From contig PFGG01000069.1 of NCBI GenBank assembly GCA_002783405.1, positions 1 through 53,127 on the forward strand: DNA of 53,127 bases, written 5' to 3'. A program made the translations under genes and the position numbers. This document shows positions 52,452 through 53,127 of the stretch, piece by piece; positions within the stretch are counted from its first letter, which is position 1, and each line of letters starts with the position of its first letter. The notes under the pieces are model-generated. The model searched no databases and was not told the origin of the DNA. It worked only from the letters and a program-made list of their open reading frames with translations. The stretch comes from a bacterium (Candidatus Blackallbacteria) CG13_big_fil_rev_8_21_14_2_50_49_14 (GTDB lineage: Bacteria; Cyanobacteriota; Sericytochromatia; UBA7694).

Positions 52452-53127
52452 TTATTCTTTCATTTCTGTAATGGGGATGACCAAGCCATAACCTGCATAT
52501 CTTCTCAGTTTTTTCTGGGTTTCAAGTGGGGTGAACGGACGCATCATGTGAAAAAAGGTTTTCAAATACCAGGGATATGGGGCGGGTCTTTGGTAATCTT
52601 CACAGACTTCTGCATAATAGCGCATTTCTGTCGCTTGCCAACCCTGTGCTTTAAAAAAACCGAACCAGTCAGTGGGAATAAATTTAAAGGGGGCGTTTTG
52701 CATATTTTTTTTCATGCCCCCCCGATTTCGAAATTTAAGTGTTTCAGGGGAATGGTATTCGACAATCCACTGTTTGACCTGGGTCATGGCTCTGAGGTCT
52801 TGGGCCAACAGGCTGGCTTCTTCAAAACTGAGATAGGGCATCAGGCCTTCAGTGAGAATCAGAATTTTTTTTGCTCTTTGGTTCCAACCTTGAAAACAGG
52901 AGCGTCTCGCTTGCAGATTGGCGAGATCGAGCGGGTGATGTAGAAGCTTGCAACGGGGTGAATAGTCAGCCAGTTTTTTGATCTTATAGTCCAAGAGATG
53001 GGCTTTGTCGATTTCAATCCAGGTTAAAATTTCAGGTAAATCCAGTCGGTATGGGCGAGTATCTAAACCTGCTCCCAGATTCACCACCATATCCACTCCC
53101 TCGGCGACAGCCTGTTGGATAAAATCA
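52452..53127 (-). CDS. SAM methyltransferase of the leucine carboxyl methyltransferase (PPM1) family, 5' end outside window
   Basis: A class I methyltransferase whose frame stays open to the window edge (the codons before the GTG at 53096 read DFIQQAVAEG), so it is truncated and that GTG is not the start. The visible part starts just before motif I, VVNLGAGLDTRPYRLDLP, the family signature of LCMT/PPM1-type bacterial enzymes (often annotated YktD or TIGR00027). Next are a strand-2 acidic residue in WIEIDKAHLLDYK, and LILTEGLMPYLSFEEASLL, which is also highly typical. Bacterial members methylate carboxyl or hydroxyl groups on small molecules, including polyketides. The substrate here is unknown. 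Confidence 0.88.
   Translation of the reverse strand, partial: DFIQQAVAEGVDMVVNLGAGLDTRPYRLDLPEILTWIEIDKAHLLDYKIKKLADYSPRCKLLHHPLDLANLQARRSCFQGWNQRAKKILILTEGLMPYLSFEEASLLAQDLRAMTQVKQWIVEYHSPETLKFRNRGGMKKNMQNAPFKFIPTDWFGFFKAQGWQATEMRYYAEVCEDYQRPAPYPWYLKTFFHMMRPFTPLETQKKLRRYAGYGLVIPITEMKE

Noticed and set aside
1-53127. CRISPR array, insertion sequences, prophage genes
   Set aside because: No regular short repeats with spacers, no transposase or phage structural motifs were seen on either strand.

Overview
The window looks like the chromosome of an uncultured Gram-negative-type bacterium. It encodes several lipoproteins with clear lipoboxes, a system II (ResB/CcsA) cytochrome c maturation operon, Hanks-type kinases, a c-di-GMP riboswitch and many exported hydrolases. 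The gene style (very long Gln/Ala-rich helical proteins, small YbjN-like partners, lipoprotein proteases) reminds me of non-photosynthetic relatives of Cyanobacteria, but that placement is a guess. No integrase, transposase, CRISPR array or rRNA was seen.

Layout. 1-5516: end of a membrane Ser/Thr kinase gene, then a lipoprotein-resB-ccsA operon closed by a good intrinsic terminator. 5666-9374: a PI-PLC-like lipoprotein convergent with an exported phospholipase D-like protein. 9599-14264: an operon of a TPR/coiled-coil protein, an 845-residue protein with a hydrophobic hairpin and coiled coils, and two small YbjN/chaperone-like proteins. 14299-20694: exported or membrane enzymes (M28 peptidase, S8 subtilase under a GEMM-I c-di-GMP riboswitch, a formylglycine-generating-enzyme-fold lipoprotein, an M48 peptidase). 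20731-22026: an Rrf2 regulator divergent from a methyltransferase, with a perfect palindrome between them.

22298-43373 is the highlight: a 21-kb, visibly AT-richer, co-directional defence locus built around DNA phosphorothioation chemistry. DUF4007 protein (SspB-like), a large P-loop ATPase (SspC-like), a PAPS-reductase-type PP-loop enzyme (SspD/DndC-like) and a cysteine desulfurase (SspA/DndA-like) form a sulfur-insertion module. DndB, DndD and DndE are not recognisable. Between these lie two effector-like modules. The first is a DUF262 protein without the usual DUF1524/HNH half, coupled to a HEPN-type protein. The second is three translationally coupled genes: a NERD-pseudokinase-kinase-ATPase fusion, an unrecognised 566-residue protein, and a 1773-residue protein with a C-terminal FtsK-like translocase. 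The positions and sizes recall the DptFGH/SspFGH restriction cassettes. A phosphorothioation-associated methyltransferase-like protein ends the locus. My reading is that SspABCD-like proteins mark host DNA and the two modules act on unmarked or invading DNA.

43524-50833: a new promoter drives three genes: a degenerate cyclase-like protein with an SRPBCC domain and zinc ribbon, a helical protein, and a 1319-residue protein. 50834-51382 is a hairpin-rich intergenic stretch, followed by four tRNA genes (Ser-GCT, Asn-GTT, Met-CAT, Tyr-GTA). The window ends with a DUF3291-like protein and a truncated leucine-carboxyl-methyltransferase-family gene on the minus strand.
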